Assembly (NCBI GenBank): GCA_017615955.1
Contig: JAFZZD010000789.1
Span: 1 to 8,650 of the forward strand
Source: Victivallales bacterium
Lineage (GTDB): Bacteria; Verrucomicrobiota; Lentisphaeria; Oligosphaerales; Oligosphaeraceae
DNA length: 8,650 bases
Reading direction: 5' to 3'
The translations under genes and the position numbers were made by a program. Below, piece after piece: positions 1-6,663 of the stretch. The first letter of the stretch is position 1, and every line of letters begins with the position of its first letter. The notes beneath the pieces are model-generated. The model was not told the origin of the DNA. It was given only the letters and a program-made list of their open reading frames with translations, and did not search any database.

Positions 1-11
1 AAATAGTCTCC

Positions 12-1427
12 TCATTGAAACAAGTCATCCAATGTCACTTCGGATTGGATGTCATTCCAATAGGCGTTGTGCACAACACCGCAAGTTGTTATGAAAGTCA
101 GATATGCGGCGCCACGCAATCCTTGCTCCTCGACGAATATGGAGCGTCGCTGGAGCATTTTCCTGTGCTCATCTTTGGATATTTCATATTTGTCAGGTGA
201 ATACTTCATTTCACAGATGTTCACAGCATCATCGGAGCGTTCAATTAAAAGGTCAATTTGGACGTTGTCCTTGTCTGCTGTAGAGTGCGAACGCCAGGCA
301 TATTGCCTTGTGAGTATGCCTGAAATGCCAAGTTTGCGCTTGATCTGCTCAATGTGCGCCATGCAGACACGCTCAAAGGACAGGCCGCGCCAGATATTGA
401 CGGCAGGTAGATTCTGCATGGCCTCCCAGGATACATCCTCATTTTCGTCCAGTCCCTCCAGAAATTTATAGTGGAAAAGCGTGAAGTTGTCTATTAGCTG
501 GAAAATGGCGTCATGTGCCATTTTCCCTGGCATTCGATAGCGTCTGATGAAACCACATTCAACCAATTCCGACAATGCCTTGCTGAAGGCACCATTGTCA
601 GACGAGTTAGTTGCCTTGAGCAGTTCCTTGCGGGACATGCCAATCTTCTTTTTTCCAAGAGAGGAAACAATGTTTATATGTATTTGTGGCTTCTTGAAGA
701 GAGAGGCGTAGAGGTGCTTGTATTCATCCCGTAATTCGCCATCCACCGCAAAGAAAATGGCATTGATGTTCTGTGCTGGGCTTTTATCCTTTTGCAGGTA
801 ATTCCAGTAATATGGTATGCCTCCCATCACCATATAGTATTCCAGTATTTGTCTTCGGGTGGCCATCAGTCCCTTGGCCTGGGCGAATTTCTCGCATTCC
901 GCCAAAGTGAATGGCTCCAGTTTTATTCTATGTGTCAGGCGGTTATGGAGTCCTCCTTTGTCGTTGATGATCTTGTCAGTCATCCAGGAAGTGGCGGAGC
1001 CGCATACTATAAGCACTATGTCCTTGCGTGCCGAAGCCCATGCATTCCAGAATGCCTCAATGGCGTTTATCAGATTGGAACGCTGGGAATCCATCCAGGG
1101 AAGCTCGTCAATGAAAACCACTTTTTTCCTGGTGGGCATCTTTTCAAGGCCAGCAGCAAGTATGTCAAAGGCATCATACCAAGTTTGGGGAGAGTTTTTG
1201 AATAGGAAGCCTTGCCTTTGCAGGGATTTGGCGAAACGCTCCAATTGCTCCCTGCGTCCCACATTCGCTATTCCCGTATGGTAGAATGCAAAGTCACCAT
1301 TGAAGGCCTCGCGTATCATATAGGTCTTGCCGACACGGCGGCGTCCATAAACCACAATAAGTTCCGAGGCATCGCTTGAAAGCGTGCCAATGAGCTTTTC
1401 CACTTCATTTTCACGACCTATAAGCAT
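12..1427 (-). CDS. P-loop ATPase with C-terminal DUF234 / PD-(D/E)XK nuclease-like domain
   Basis: Predicted cytoplasmic ATPase of the ATPase_2 (archaeal-type ATPase) plus DUF234 group; 471 residues is a normal full length. The Walker A motif GRRRVGKT is at residues 28-35 and Walker B VVFIDELPW at 103-111. A sensor-like CGSATSWM follows at 142-149 and the family-typical MGGIPYYW at 201-208. A winged-helix-like stretch covers about 258-297. The C-terminal part carries E352, D392 (in QIDLLIE) and E406-M-K408 (CEMK), the spacing expected of a PD-(D/E)XK nuclease fold. The ATG is preceded by AAGGTG five bases upstream, and a promoter lies at 1471-1499. It appears to be a single-gene unit. Members occur in many copies in some bacteria and archaea, and their physiological role is unknown. 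ATPase family is sure; nuclease activity is inferred from motif residues only. Upstream sits an unusual four-arm inverted-repeat array, suggesting autoregulation or a mobile/REP-like module. Confidence 0.88.
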   Translation of the reverse strand: MLIGRENEVEKLIGTLSSDASELIVVYGRRRVGKTYMIREAFNGDFAFYHTGIANVGRREQLERFAKSLQRQGFLFKNSPQTWYDAFDILAAGLEKMPTRKKVVFIDELPWMDSQRSNLINAIEAFWNAWASARKDIVLIVCGSATSWMTDKIINDKGGLHNRLTHRIKLEPFTLAECEKFAQAKGLMATRRQILEYYMVMGGIPYYWNYLQKDKSPAQNINAIFFAVDGELRDEYKHLYASLFKKPQIHINIVSSLGKKKIGMSRKELLKATNSSDNGAFSKALSELVECGFIRRYRMPGKMAHDAIFQLIDNFTLFHYKFLEGLDENEDVSWEAMQNLPAVNIWRGLSFERVCMAHIEQIKRKLGISGILTRQYAWRSHSTADKDNVQIDLLIERSDDAVNICEMKYSPDKYEISKDEHRKMLQRRSIFVEEQGLRGAAYLTFITTCGVVHNAYWNDIQSEVTLDDLFQ

Positions 1428-1470
1428 AGTTTCACCTTTTTAAGGAGAAGTAATCTTGAAATCATGCCGA

Positions 1471-1499
1471 ACTATAACATAAAACTCTGCGGAAAGCAA
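1471..1499 (-). promoter_or_regulatory. Sigma70-type promoter of the ATPase gene, overlapping a repeat arm
   Basis: On the minus strand a -35 hexamer TTGCTT (1494-1499) and a -10 hexamer TATAGT (1471-1476) are separated by exactly 17 bases. Transcription would start near 1464, giving a leader of about 36 bases with the AAGGTG ribosome site. Most of the -35/-10 spacer (1477-1493) and half of the -35 are formed by the repeat arm AAACTCTGCGGAAAG (1482-1496). A protein bound to that arm would block RNA polymerase. The promoter call rests on hexamer match and spacing alone. Confidence 0.5.
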
Positions 1500-1526
1500 A
1501 TAAAAAATACACTTTCCGCAGAGTTT
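1482..1526. repeat. Inverted repeat pair 1 (arms 1 and 2)
   Basis: AAACTCTGCGGAAAG (1482-1496) is followed, after a 15-base AT-rich spacer, by its exact reverse complement CTTTCCGCAGAGTTT (1512-1526). The pair forms a perfect 15-bp stem in either strand. It lies just upstream of, and partly inside, the ATPase promoter. There is no strong U-tract after it on the minus strand, so it is not a normal terminator. Confidence 0.9.
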
Positions 1527-1556
1527 CAAGACATATCCAAGGTGAAATGCCTTGTC

Positions 1557-1601
1557 AAACTCTGCGGAAAGTCCTTGAAAAACATGGATTCCGCAGAGTT
1601 T
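1557..1601. repeat. Inverted repeat pair 2 (arms 3 and 4)
   Basis: The same motif recurs 75 bases further on: AAACTCTGCGGAAAG at 1557-1571 matches arm 1 in all 15 bases. Its reverse complement TTCCGCAGAGTTT follows at 1589-1601 (13 bases), with a 19-base loop between the 13-bp stem halves. With pair 1 this makes four arms in strictly alternating orientation, centres about 30, 45 and 31 bases apart. The spacers are not similar between pairs, so the arms themselves are what is conserved. Arms 2 and 3 can also pair with each other, with a small CAAGG/CCTTG hairpin (1538-1554) inside. Confidence 0.9.
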
Positions 1602-1660
1602 CTTGGGTTGAAAGAAATAAGAAGGCGGTGTTTCTACCAATCATCCACGGCAATTACATT

Positions 1661-1681
1661 GGAGTTATTTGCAACAACTCC
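1661..1681 (-). other. Stem-loop at the stop codon of the Gfo/Idh-like gene
   Basis: Read on the minus strand, GGAGTTGTT and AATAACTCC pair over 9 bp (one G-U) around a 3-base loop, starting directly at the TAG stop of the preceding gene. No run of U follows, so it is a poor intrinsic terminator. It may instead stabilise the 3' end of the transcript or act with the inverted repeats downstream. Confidence 0.35.
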
Positions 1682-2334
1682 TAGATTGTCATCATCATTG
1701 GCAGTGCTTTGATGCGGCCAGCTGGTGGTAGGCTCATTCCTAGTATTGCCAGTTCGGACACGGCGGGATTTGCGGCTGGGATTATGCGTTGCCTTACATG
1801 CCCGCCAATGCAAGCCTGGAAGTCAGCCTTTTTCCCATCCAGTGAGAAGTCTGCCTTAATCCAGCCATTCTCGCCCTTGACTTCCAAGGCCATTCCCAAT
1901 TTGCTTTCTAGTTCAGGCTCAAAGAATAGCGCATCAATCCATGATGCAATGTCCATCATGCGCAATGCATCAAATCTTCCATCAATTGCGCTTGAGTTCA
2001 TTATAAGTTCTTTCCCCAAGCAGCCTGTATCGACGATTTCTTTGATTGCAGCCACGGCGGGAATATAGCGCCAGCTTCCCAGAATAACCACTGGTGTCTG
2101 GTTCCTATGGCTTGCATTGGAGAAGCTAAATATGTTTTCGAAGTTGTCTTCATCAACGCCGCGCAATGCCACGGCCACGCGTTTGCGGATCGCGCTGTTC
2201 AGCAAGTCCAAGGCACCAGGCATTTTCGCGTCAATGAAAATGAGCCTTGGCTTTTCCTCTGGCAAAGCGCAGGCCTCGCATTCCACTGCGCCAGGTATGA
2301 TCCTGCCGCAACCATAGCTAATAATGTCAGGCAT
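1681..2334 (-). CDS. Short, degenerate Gfo/Idh/MocA-like oxidoreductase family protein
   Basis: Hypothetical protein of 217 residues, compared with about 330-400 for normal Gfo/Idh/MocA dehydrogenases. The segment RLIFIDAK...LNSAIRKRVAVAL (about 30-57) resembles the end of the Rossmann fold that precedes the catalytic EKP motif, but here the motif position reads LRG. WRYIPAVAAIKEIVDTGCLGK (about 88-108) resembles the conserved 'R-x-P ... k-x-l-I-x-x-G-x-l-G' signature. D118 and the MMDIASWIDALF segment (126-137) fit the start of the C-terminal domain. Only about 30 residues precede the IFID strand, so the first beta-alpha-beta NAD(P)-binding unit is largely missing. The ATG at 2334 has AAGAAG directly against it, which is too close for a good Shine-Dalgarno, so the exact start is uncertain. 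Likely a non-catalytic relative or a truncated gene. Family assignment is by pattern recall and is moderate. Confidence 0.5.
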   Translation of the reverse strand: MPDIISYGCGRIIPGAVECEACALPEEKPRLIFIDAKMPGALDLLNSAIRKRVAVALRGVDEDNFENIFSFSNASHRNQTPVVILGSWRYIPAVAAIKEIVDTGCLGKELIMNSSAIDGRFDALRMMDIASWIDALFFEPELESKLGMALEVKGENGWIKADFSLDGKKADFQACIGGHVRQRIIPAANPAVSELAILGMSLPPAGRIKALPMMMTI

Positions 2335-2365
2335 CTTCTTAATAAAAACGCTTGAGATAATTGCA

Positions 2366-2422
2366 AAACTATTGGCATGGCAAGCCTTTTCCGCTGGCTA
2401 AAGCCAGCGGCTTCGATAGTTT
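2366..2422. repeat. REP-like nested inverted repeat
   Basis: The core CCGCTGGC-TAAA-GCCAGCGG (2391-2410) is a perfect 8-bp stem with a 4-base loop. AAGCC (2382-2386) and GGCTT (2409-2413) give an alternative pairing, and AAACTAT (2366-2372) and ATAGTTT (2416-2422) frame the whole unit. Neither strand has a U-tract after the core, so it is not an intrinsic terminator. Its place in a short intergenic gap, just beyond the rpsI terminator, fits a repetitive extragenic palindrome, but only one copy is in this window. Confidence 0.6.
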
Positions 2423-2482
2423 GCGGCTTGGCGCGGTAGTTTTGAAATCAACTTGTAATCTTACTTTTTTCCCCTCTTCACC

Positions 2483-2513
2483 AAATAAAAAAGCTCCGCT
2501 TGTGGCGGAGCTT
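2483..2513 (-). terminator. Rho-independent terminator of the rplM-rpsI operon
   Basis: Read on the minus strand, AAGCTCCGC (2505-2513) pairs over 9 bp with GCGGAGCTT (2491-2499) around a 5-base loop. The stem is followed by TTTTAT (2485-2490), giving a six-base U run with the last two stem bases. It begins 15 bases beyond the rpsI stop, so the ribosomal protein transcript ends here and the next gene needs its own promoter. Confidence 0.92.
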
Positions 2514-2528
2514 GGATTGCGTGTGGGA

Positions 2529-2927
2529 TTAACGCTTGGAGAACTGGAAGCGTTTGCGTGCGCCTGGGCGACCTGGCTTCTTACGTTCTTTCTCTCTCTG
2601 GTCGCGGGTCATCATGCCTGCGTCCTTGAGGACCTTGCGGAATTCTGGCTTGTAGATTTCCAATGCGCGGGCGATGCCGTGCCTGACTGCGCCAGCCTGT
2701 CCTGAAACGCCGCCGCCGCTGATGCGGATGAAAAAGTCAAAATCAGCGGTTGTGCCAGTGAGGACCAGCGGCTGTGTCGCGTAGCCGCGTACCTGTGGAG
2801 TGGTGAAATATTCTTCAAATGCACGGTCATTGACTGTGATTTTGCCTGTGCCTGGCTTCATGTGAATTCTGGCGCTGGCGCACTTGCGGCGACCGATTGC
2901 GTGTATCACTTCATTCGCTTCTGTCAT
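2529..2927 (-). CDS. rpsI: 30S ribosomal protein S9 (uS9)
   Basis: Small-subunit ribosomal protein whose C-terminal tail reaches the P-site tRNA in the 30S head. The 132-residue product shows the family hallmarks in order: IGRRKCASARI (11-21), PGTGKITVNDR (25-35), the signature SGGGVSGQAGAVRHGIARAL (70-89), and the basic tail RPGARKRFQFSKR ending in the invariant SKR. Length is standard. The ATG is preceded by AGAGG at a suitable distance. It is the second gene of the conserved rplM-rpsI pair, 47 bases after rplM, and is followed at once by a strong terminator. Confidence 0.99.
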   Translation of the reverse strand: MTEANEVIHAIGRRKCASARIHMKPGTGKITVNDRAFEEYFTTPQVRGYATQPLVLTGTTADFDFFIRISGGGVSGQAGAVRHGIARALEIYKPEFRKVLKDAGMMTRDQREKERKKPGRPGARKRFQFSKR

Positions 2928-2974
2928 ATTAAAACCTCTGGCTATGCCTTTTTATTTTCCCTTTGTTGATTTGT

Positions 2975-3412
2975 TCAGCTCAGCTTGACATCCCATACTT
3001 CGCACTGCTGTGCAGCGTGTGGATGTTCGGGACCTGCATAGACCTTCAGCTTGGCGAACTGAGCACGGCCCAGGCGACCCTTTGGCATCATTCCCCATAC
3101 TGCATCGCGGATGATGCGGGTGGGATTCCTTTCCAGTACCACGTCGGCAGTCTGGACTTTGCGACCGCTCATGTAGCCGGAATAGTCCTCAAAAGTCTTG
3201 TCAGTGGCCTTTTTGCCAGTGAGAGCGACCTTGTCCGCATTGATTACGACCACAAAGTCACCGCAGTCCAGGTGAGGCGTGAATGTGGGCTTGTCCTTGC
3301 CGCGCAGCTTCATGGCGATTTTGGTTGCCAGTCTTCCGAGCACCAGGCCTGTGGCATCTACCACGTACCACTTCCGCTCGATTTCGTCAACTTTCGGTAG
3401 AAATGTCTTCAT
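2975..3412 (-). CDS. rplM: 50S ribosomal protein L13 (uL13)
   Basis: Early-assembling large-subunit protein. The 145-residue product carries WYVVDATGLVLGRLATKIA (15-33), LRGKDKPTFTPHLDCGDFVVVINADKVALTGKK (36-68), the signature region MMPKGRLGRAQFAKLKVYAGPEHPHAAQ and a normal C-terminus. The start ATG has no clear Shine-Dalgarno (GGTTTGAACAA precedes it). Expression probably starts in the 164-base gap upstream (3413-3576), where I see AT-rich sequence but no convincing promoter hexamers. It is transcribed together with rpsI. Confidence 0.99.
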   Translation of the reverse strand: MKTFLPKVDEIERKWYVVDATGLVLGRLATKIAMKLRGKDKPTFTPHLDCGDFVVVINADKVALTGKKATDKTFEDYSGYMSGRKVQTADVVLERNPTRIIRDAVWGMMPKGRLGRAQFAKLKVYAGPEHPHAAQQCEVWDVKLS

Positions 3413-3540
3413 TTGTTCAAACCAGTTTTTTTGTTAAATGCACGATTGAAAAAACAATGTGCCGTAATTTAACGACAATTTTCATAAAAGCAAACCGCTT
3501 TCTTGAAAATTGCCACTAAATATGTGAATTATTTTTTATG

Positions 3541-3558
3541 CACACTATATGTAGTGTG
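3541..3558. other. 18-bp near-palindrome between the secreted GH-like gene and rplM
   Basis: CACACTA and TAGTGTG face each other across a 4-base centre. It sits 19 bases beyond the stop of the GH-like gene and about 130 bases upstream of rplM. Neither side has a proper U-tract, so it is either a weak 3'-end hairpin or an operator for a regulator of rplM. The remaining gap, 3413-3540, is AT-rich and I see nothing else definite in it. Confidence 0.35.
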
Positions 3559-3576
3559 TGTTTTGCAGAATGTACT

Positions 3577-6500
3577 CTAGAGTTCTCCTTTGATGAAGAC
3601 AGCCATGTATGGTGGAAGTGTCAGTTCGTTTCCATTGGAGAAGGGCGTTTCGCTGCCGTCCAATGGATTTAGCAAGGTTGTCTTTGGGGTGTTTTGGGGC
3701 AGTGTGACCTTGACGGTCTTGGGCTGCTTGGTGGAGTTTAGGACTGTGGCCATGAAGCCCTTTGGCGTTGTCCAGTAGCTGATGGGGACGGTTGCGTCGC
3801 CAGTGGTGGCACCGTGTTGGTTGCTCTTCCAGTATGGGAAGAATGTGGCCTCCTCAAGGCCGAAGCCATAGACCCAGCGTACAGTGCGCTTTATGACATC
3901 GCCGTTTGCGAAACTGGGGAAGAGCATGCAGTTGTGGAGGAAGGCAAGGCCAGTTGCGTGAGTGGCGATTTCAGGCGAGGCCAGCTTGTCTGCCTGGCGG
4001 TACTGTGGCAGGAACATGCGGTCTGGCCCGATGCGCACGGCGTTCTCGTAGCGGAACTGGTCCAGGGTGAGGAAGTCCAGGTAGTATGTGTGCACCATGC
4101 ATGCAGCACGGTACTGCTCGCCCATGAGAGTGATGTCCGTGAATCCGGCGGAAGTGCAGGCCTGCTGGCCTCCAGCGTGTGTGAAGGTGAAGAAGCCATG
4201 GCGCACCTGGTTTGTGGTGAGGTAGATGCGCTCATGGAACTGGCGCGTTTCGAAAGACGGGTGGAACTGCTCGCCGTTTATGTTCAGCAGGTCGGAGCCA
4301 TAGCAGTCATAGTAGAAGCCGAACCATGGGAATTTCTTCAGGTATTCGTTGCACATATAGCAGTACATGTCCTGCCAGAGGCGGTTTCTCATGTCGCATT
4401 TGCGCATCTTGGCGCCTTTGCCGAAATTCTTGACCGAGAGCACATAGTAGCGGGATGGATAGCCCTGCCATTCGTTTTCGAAGTAGCGGAATTCGGGCAT
4501 GGTGTCCGTTATGTAGAATGGGATCTGGTAGAGGGTCCAGCCAGGCTTTTTGGCATATTCCATAGTCATCTTGTCATCCCTGCTGGCTGGCATGCCAGCG
4601 TATTTCACTGGCTTCATGTTGCTCAGCATGTTGAAGTTGCTGAAATCGTAGGCGCGGAAGCGGAGGCGCTTCCAGTTGTCAGCCACTGGACGGAATGGCC
4701 ATGGCATGACGGCGAACTCCAGCCTGGGGCACTTGTCCGTCTTCAATGGCGCGTTTACCAGGCGCACACGGAAGTCGCCGTTGAGGTCAGCAGACGTGAC
4801 TATGTTGTCGAAGTTACTGACTGCGGGATATGACTTTGGCGAGTACCAGGCGATGCCCCTGTCCACATTGCCCAGCATCATTTCGTGGTAGCGCCGCTTT
4901 GTCTCCCAGTGCTTGTCCACCTTCAGGTCCAGTGCTCCGATTTCGCTCCAGCTTCCATCGGCGCGGTGCACGAACTCCACGTCGTTCACAGCGTAGTCCA
5001 CGGTTACATTGTCTATGCTGGTGGCCTCCTTAATTTCCAGACCATAGCGGACGAAGCCCATGTAGTCCATGGTCATTGTAAGTGTGCCCTTGAGACCCTT
5101 TGCCGCGACGGGCACTGTTCCCACAGTGCGGGCATGGCCGTCGGTCCAGCTGACTTTGCCTGTTGCCACCAGTGGCTGGCTGTTCACCAGCACAGCCACC
5201 TTTCGTTTCATCAGCTTTGCGCCGCCGTTTTCCGTGACCTGGAGCAGTTCAAGCGCATTGCCGAACTCGAAGTTTCCGTTCCAGGCACTGATCGTGCCGC
5301 CTTTGCGGGACAGGTTGCGCCATGGCTTCGGAGCCTCGTCGCTGTCCTTCAGCATACCCAGCTCATTCTTCCAGTATGGGTCTTTGTATATGCCGAAATG
5401 GCGTGGATCAGCCTCCATTTCCTTGCCGTCGGACAGCTGTACCTTTGCGTGCAGCATGTATTCGCCGTCTGGATAGTCGTCCAGCTTTATGACAAGTTCC
5501 TGGTTGGCTGGGCTTTCCAGCTTGCGGAATACAGTGCCGTCCATCTTGCGGATTTCATAGAGGTTCTTGATTGCTGTGATTTCGCCCAGGTCTCCCAGAA
5601 CCGGGCAGGCCAGGCGCATTGTCTTCTCCGCGGGAATAAAGTTTTGCCTCAAGTCCGGTCCCACGTTTCCTTCCTCGAATTTCAATTGGTCGAAGCGGAT
5701 TACCGCGTCCTTCGGGAAGAGGCGCATGTTGAACATTATGTCCAGCAATGAGGCGTTTGCAGGCGTCTTGAAGTCATAGACCAGTTCCTTCCATTCGCCT
5801 TTGGTGGAGCGGACACCTACGCGGGGCTGCGCCAGGTGCTTGCGTTTTGCGTCCATGCACTCGAACATGAAGGTCTTGATTCCTGCGTCGAAGTGCTTGC
5901 TGGCATTGTACCAGCAGGAGAAGCGGTAGTTCCTGTCAGGCTCCACTGAAATGTTGTATATCACCAGCGGGTATTGCATCTTGCTGCCGTCGCCGTGTAT
6001 TTCCAGGAAGGACTCGCCAGCCTTGGCCTGCTTCCAGTCCAGTACCACGGCTGCGCCTGGGCCAAGTGAATAGTGCTCGAAATGCTGCTGGCCAAGGAAG
6101 GTCCAGTTGTCGAAGATGGTGTCCAGGTGCCTTGCCTTGAAGAAGCTCTTGTCGTCAGTGACATTCGCGGCGCGTAGATTGTCCAGCAGGAGGTAGCTGT
6201 CCTTAGACACCTTGTCCAGGCGTACAGTTGCCTCGCATTTTGTGAAACCCTCTGGTATTGTGAAAATGAACTGCTTGTGCATCCAGCGTCCCTTGGTGCA
6301 GTTTATGCCGCTGTGCAGTGATTTGCTGTTGTCGATTTTCCACTTGTCGTCCGCGAAGTTTACCACCAGCATGGCCTGTCCCTGGAAGTTTTCCGCCGGG
6401 AGTGTCACGAAGCTGATGCCGTATTGCTTTCCTGGCTCCACCTTTTCCCAACGGTAAGAATAGCCGTACTGGGCGGACTTTGCCATTCCATTTATCTTCA

Positions 6501-6645
6501 GTGCGCCGCTGCCGTCCTGCCCGCACTTTTCTGCAAGCTCTGCTCCCTCGCGTAGAGTGCCCTGTACGGGGGCCTTGTCAAACAGCTCAAATCCAGCAAA
6601 GACGCTTATGGACAGCAACAGGGCTAATGTCAGAATGTTACGCAT
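3577..6645 (-). CDS. Secreted multidomain glycoside hydrolase-like protein (GH123/DUF6067-like)
   Basis: A 1022-residue exported protein, probably acting on a glycan outside the cytoplasm; substrate unknown. A signal peptide occupies about residues 1-18 (cleavage near VFAG). Two jelly-roll, carbohydrate-binding-like modules follow (about 19-165 and 175-328), each ending in a 'LLLDNLR' or 'IRFDQLKFEEG' type strand. An Ig-like linker domain spans about 340-420, then a beta-rich domain and a C-terminal barrel-like region. RGIAWYSPKSY (596-606) and RLEFAVMPWPFRP (641-653) resemble the 'G(l/i)xW' and 'lxFxlxaTPvkP' landmarks of GH123/DUF6067 proteins. GFYYDCYGSD (776-785) and LMGEQYRA (840-847) look like active-site strands; D780 and E843 are my catalytic candidates. 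A small beta domain closes the protein (about 965-1022). AGGAG lies seven bases before the ATG and overlaps the short gap after the pseudopilin gene, indicating coupled expression. Confidence 0.7.
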   Translation of the reverse strand: MRNILTLALLLSISVFAGFELFDKAPVQGTLREGAELAEKCGQDGSGALKINGMAKSAQYGYSYRWEKVEPGKQYGISFVTLPAENFQGQAMLVVNFADDKWKIDNSKSLHSGINCTKGRWMHKQFIFTIPEGFTKCEATVRLDKVSKDSYLLLDNLRAANVTDDKSFFKARHLDTIFDNWTFLGQQHFEHYSLGPGAAVVLDWKQAKAGESFLEIHGDGSKMQYPLVIYNISVEPDRNYRFSCWYNASKHFDAGIKTFMFECMDAKRKHLAQPRVGVRSTKGEWKELVYDFKTPANASLLDIMFNMRLFPKDAVIRFDQLKFEEGNVGPDLRQNFIPAEKTMRLACPVLGDLGEITAIKNLYEIRKMDGTVFRKLESPANQELVIKLDDYPDGEYMLHAKVQLSDGKEMEADPRHFGIYKDPYWKNELGMLKDSDEAPKPWRNLSRKGGTISAWNGNFEFGNALELLQVTENGGAKLMKRKVAVLVNSQPLVATGKVSWTDGHARTVGTVPVAAKGLKGTLTMTMDYMGFVRYGLEIKEATSIDNVTVDYAVNDVEFVHRADGSWSEIGALDLKVDKHWETKRRYHEMMLGNVDRGIAWYSPKSYPAVSNFDNIVTSADLNGDFRVRLVNAPLKTDKCPRLEFAVMPWPFRPVADNWKRLRFRAYDFSNFNMLSNMKPVKYAGMPASRDDKMTMEYAKKPGWTLYQIPFYITDTMPEFRYFENEWQGYPSRYYVLSVKNFGKGAKMRKCDMRNRLWQDMYCYMCNEYLKKFPWFGFYYDCYGSDLLNINGEQFHPSFETRQFHERIYLTTNQVRHGFFTFTHAGGQQACTSAGFTDITLMGEQYRAACMVHTYYLDFLTLDQFRYENAVRIGPDRMFLPQYRQADKLASPEIATHATGLAFLHNCMLFPSFANGDVIKRTVRWVYGFGLEEATFFPYWKSNQHGATTGDATVPISYWTTPKGFMATVLNSTKQPKTVKVTLPQNTPKTTLLNPLDGSETPFSNGNELTLPPYMAVFIKGEL

Positions 6646-6663
6646 GGTTTTTCTCCTGGCGGA

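Noticed and set aside
1482..1601. Possible CRISPR array
   Set aside because: Repeats alternate in orientation, number only four, and spacers are unequal; no cas genes nearby.
1661..1681. Intrinsic terminator for the Gfo/Idh-like gene
   Set aside because: The stem is good but no U-tract follows, so it is listed only as a stem-loop.
1464..1712. Plus-strand reading frame of 82 codons through the inverted repeats, giving repeated KLCGK and SAEF peptides
   Set aside because: The peptides recur on both strands simply because the DNA arms are palindromic; no ribosome site, and the frame runs antisense into the Gfo/Idh-like gene.
3413..3540. Promoter for rplM
   Set aside because: TTGCTT is followed only by poor -10 matches (TTAAAT at 15, AAATTA at 17 bases), so no promoter is claimed.
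3814..5751. Long plus-strand open frames of 339 and 288 codons
   Set aside because: They lie antisense inside the well-supported GH-like gene, have low-complexity, Val/Ala/His-rich translations with no recognisable domain, and are a codon-usage shadow.
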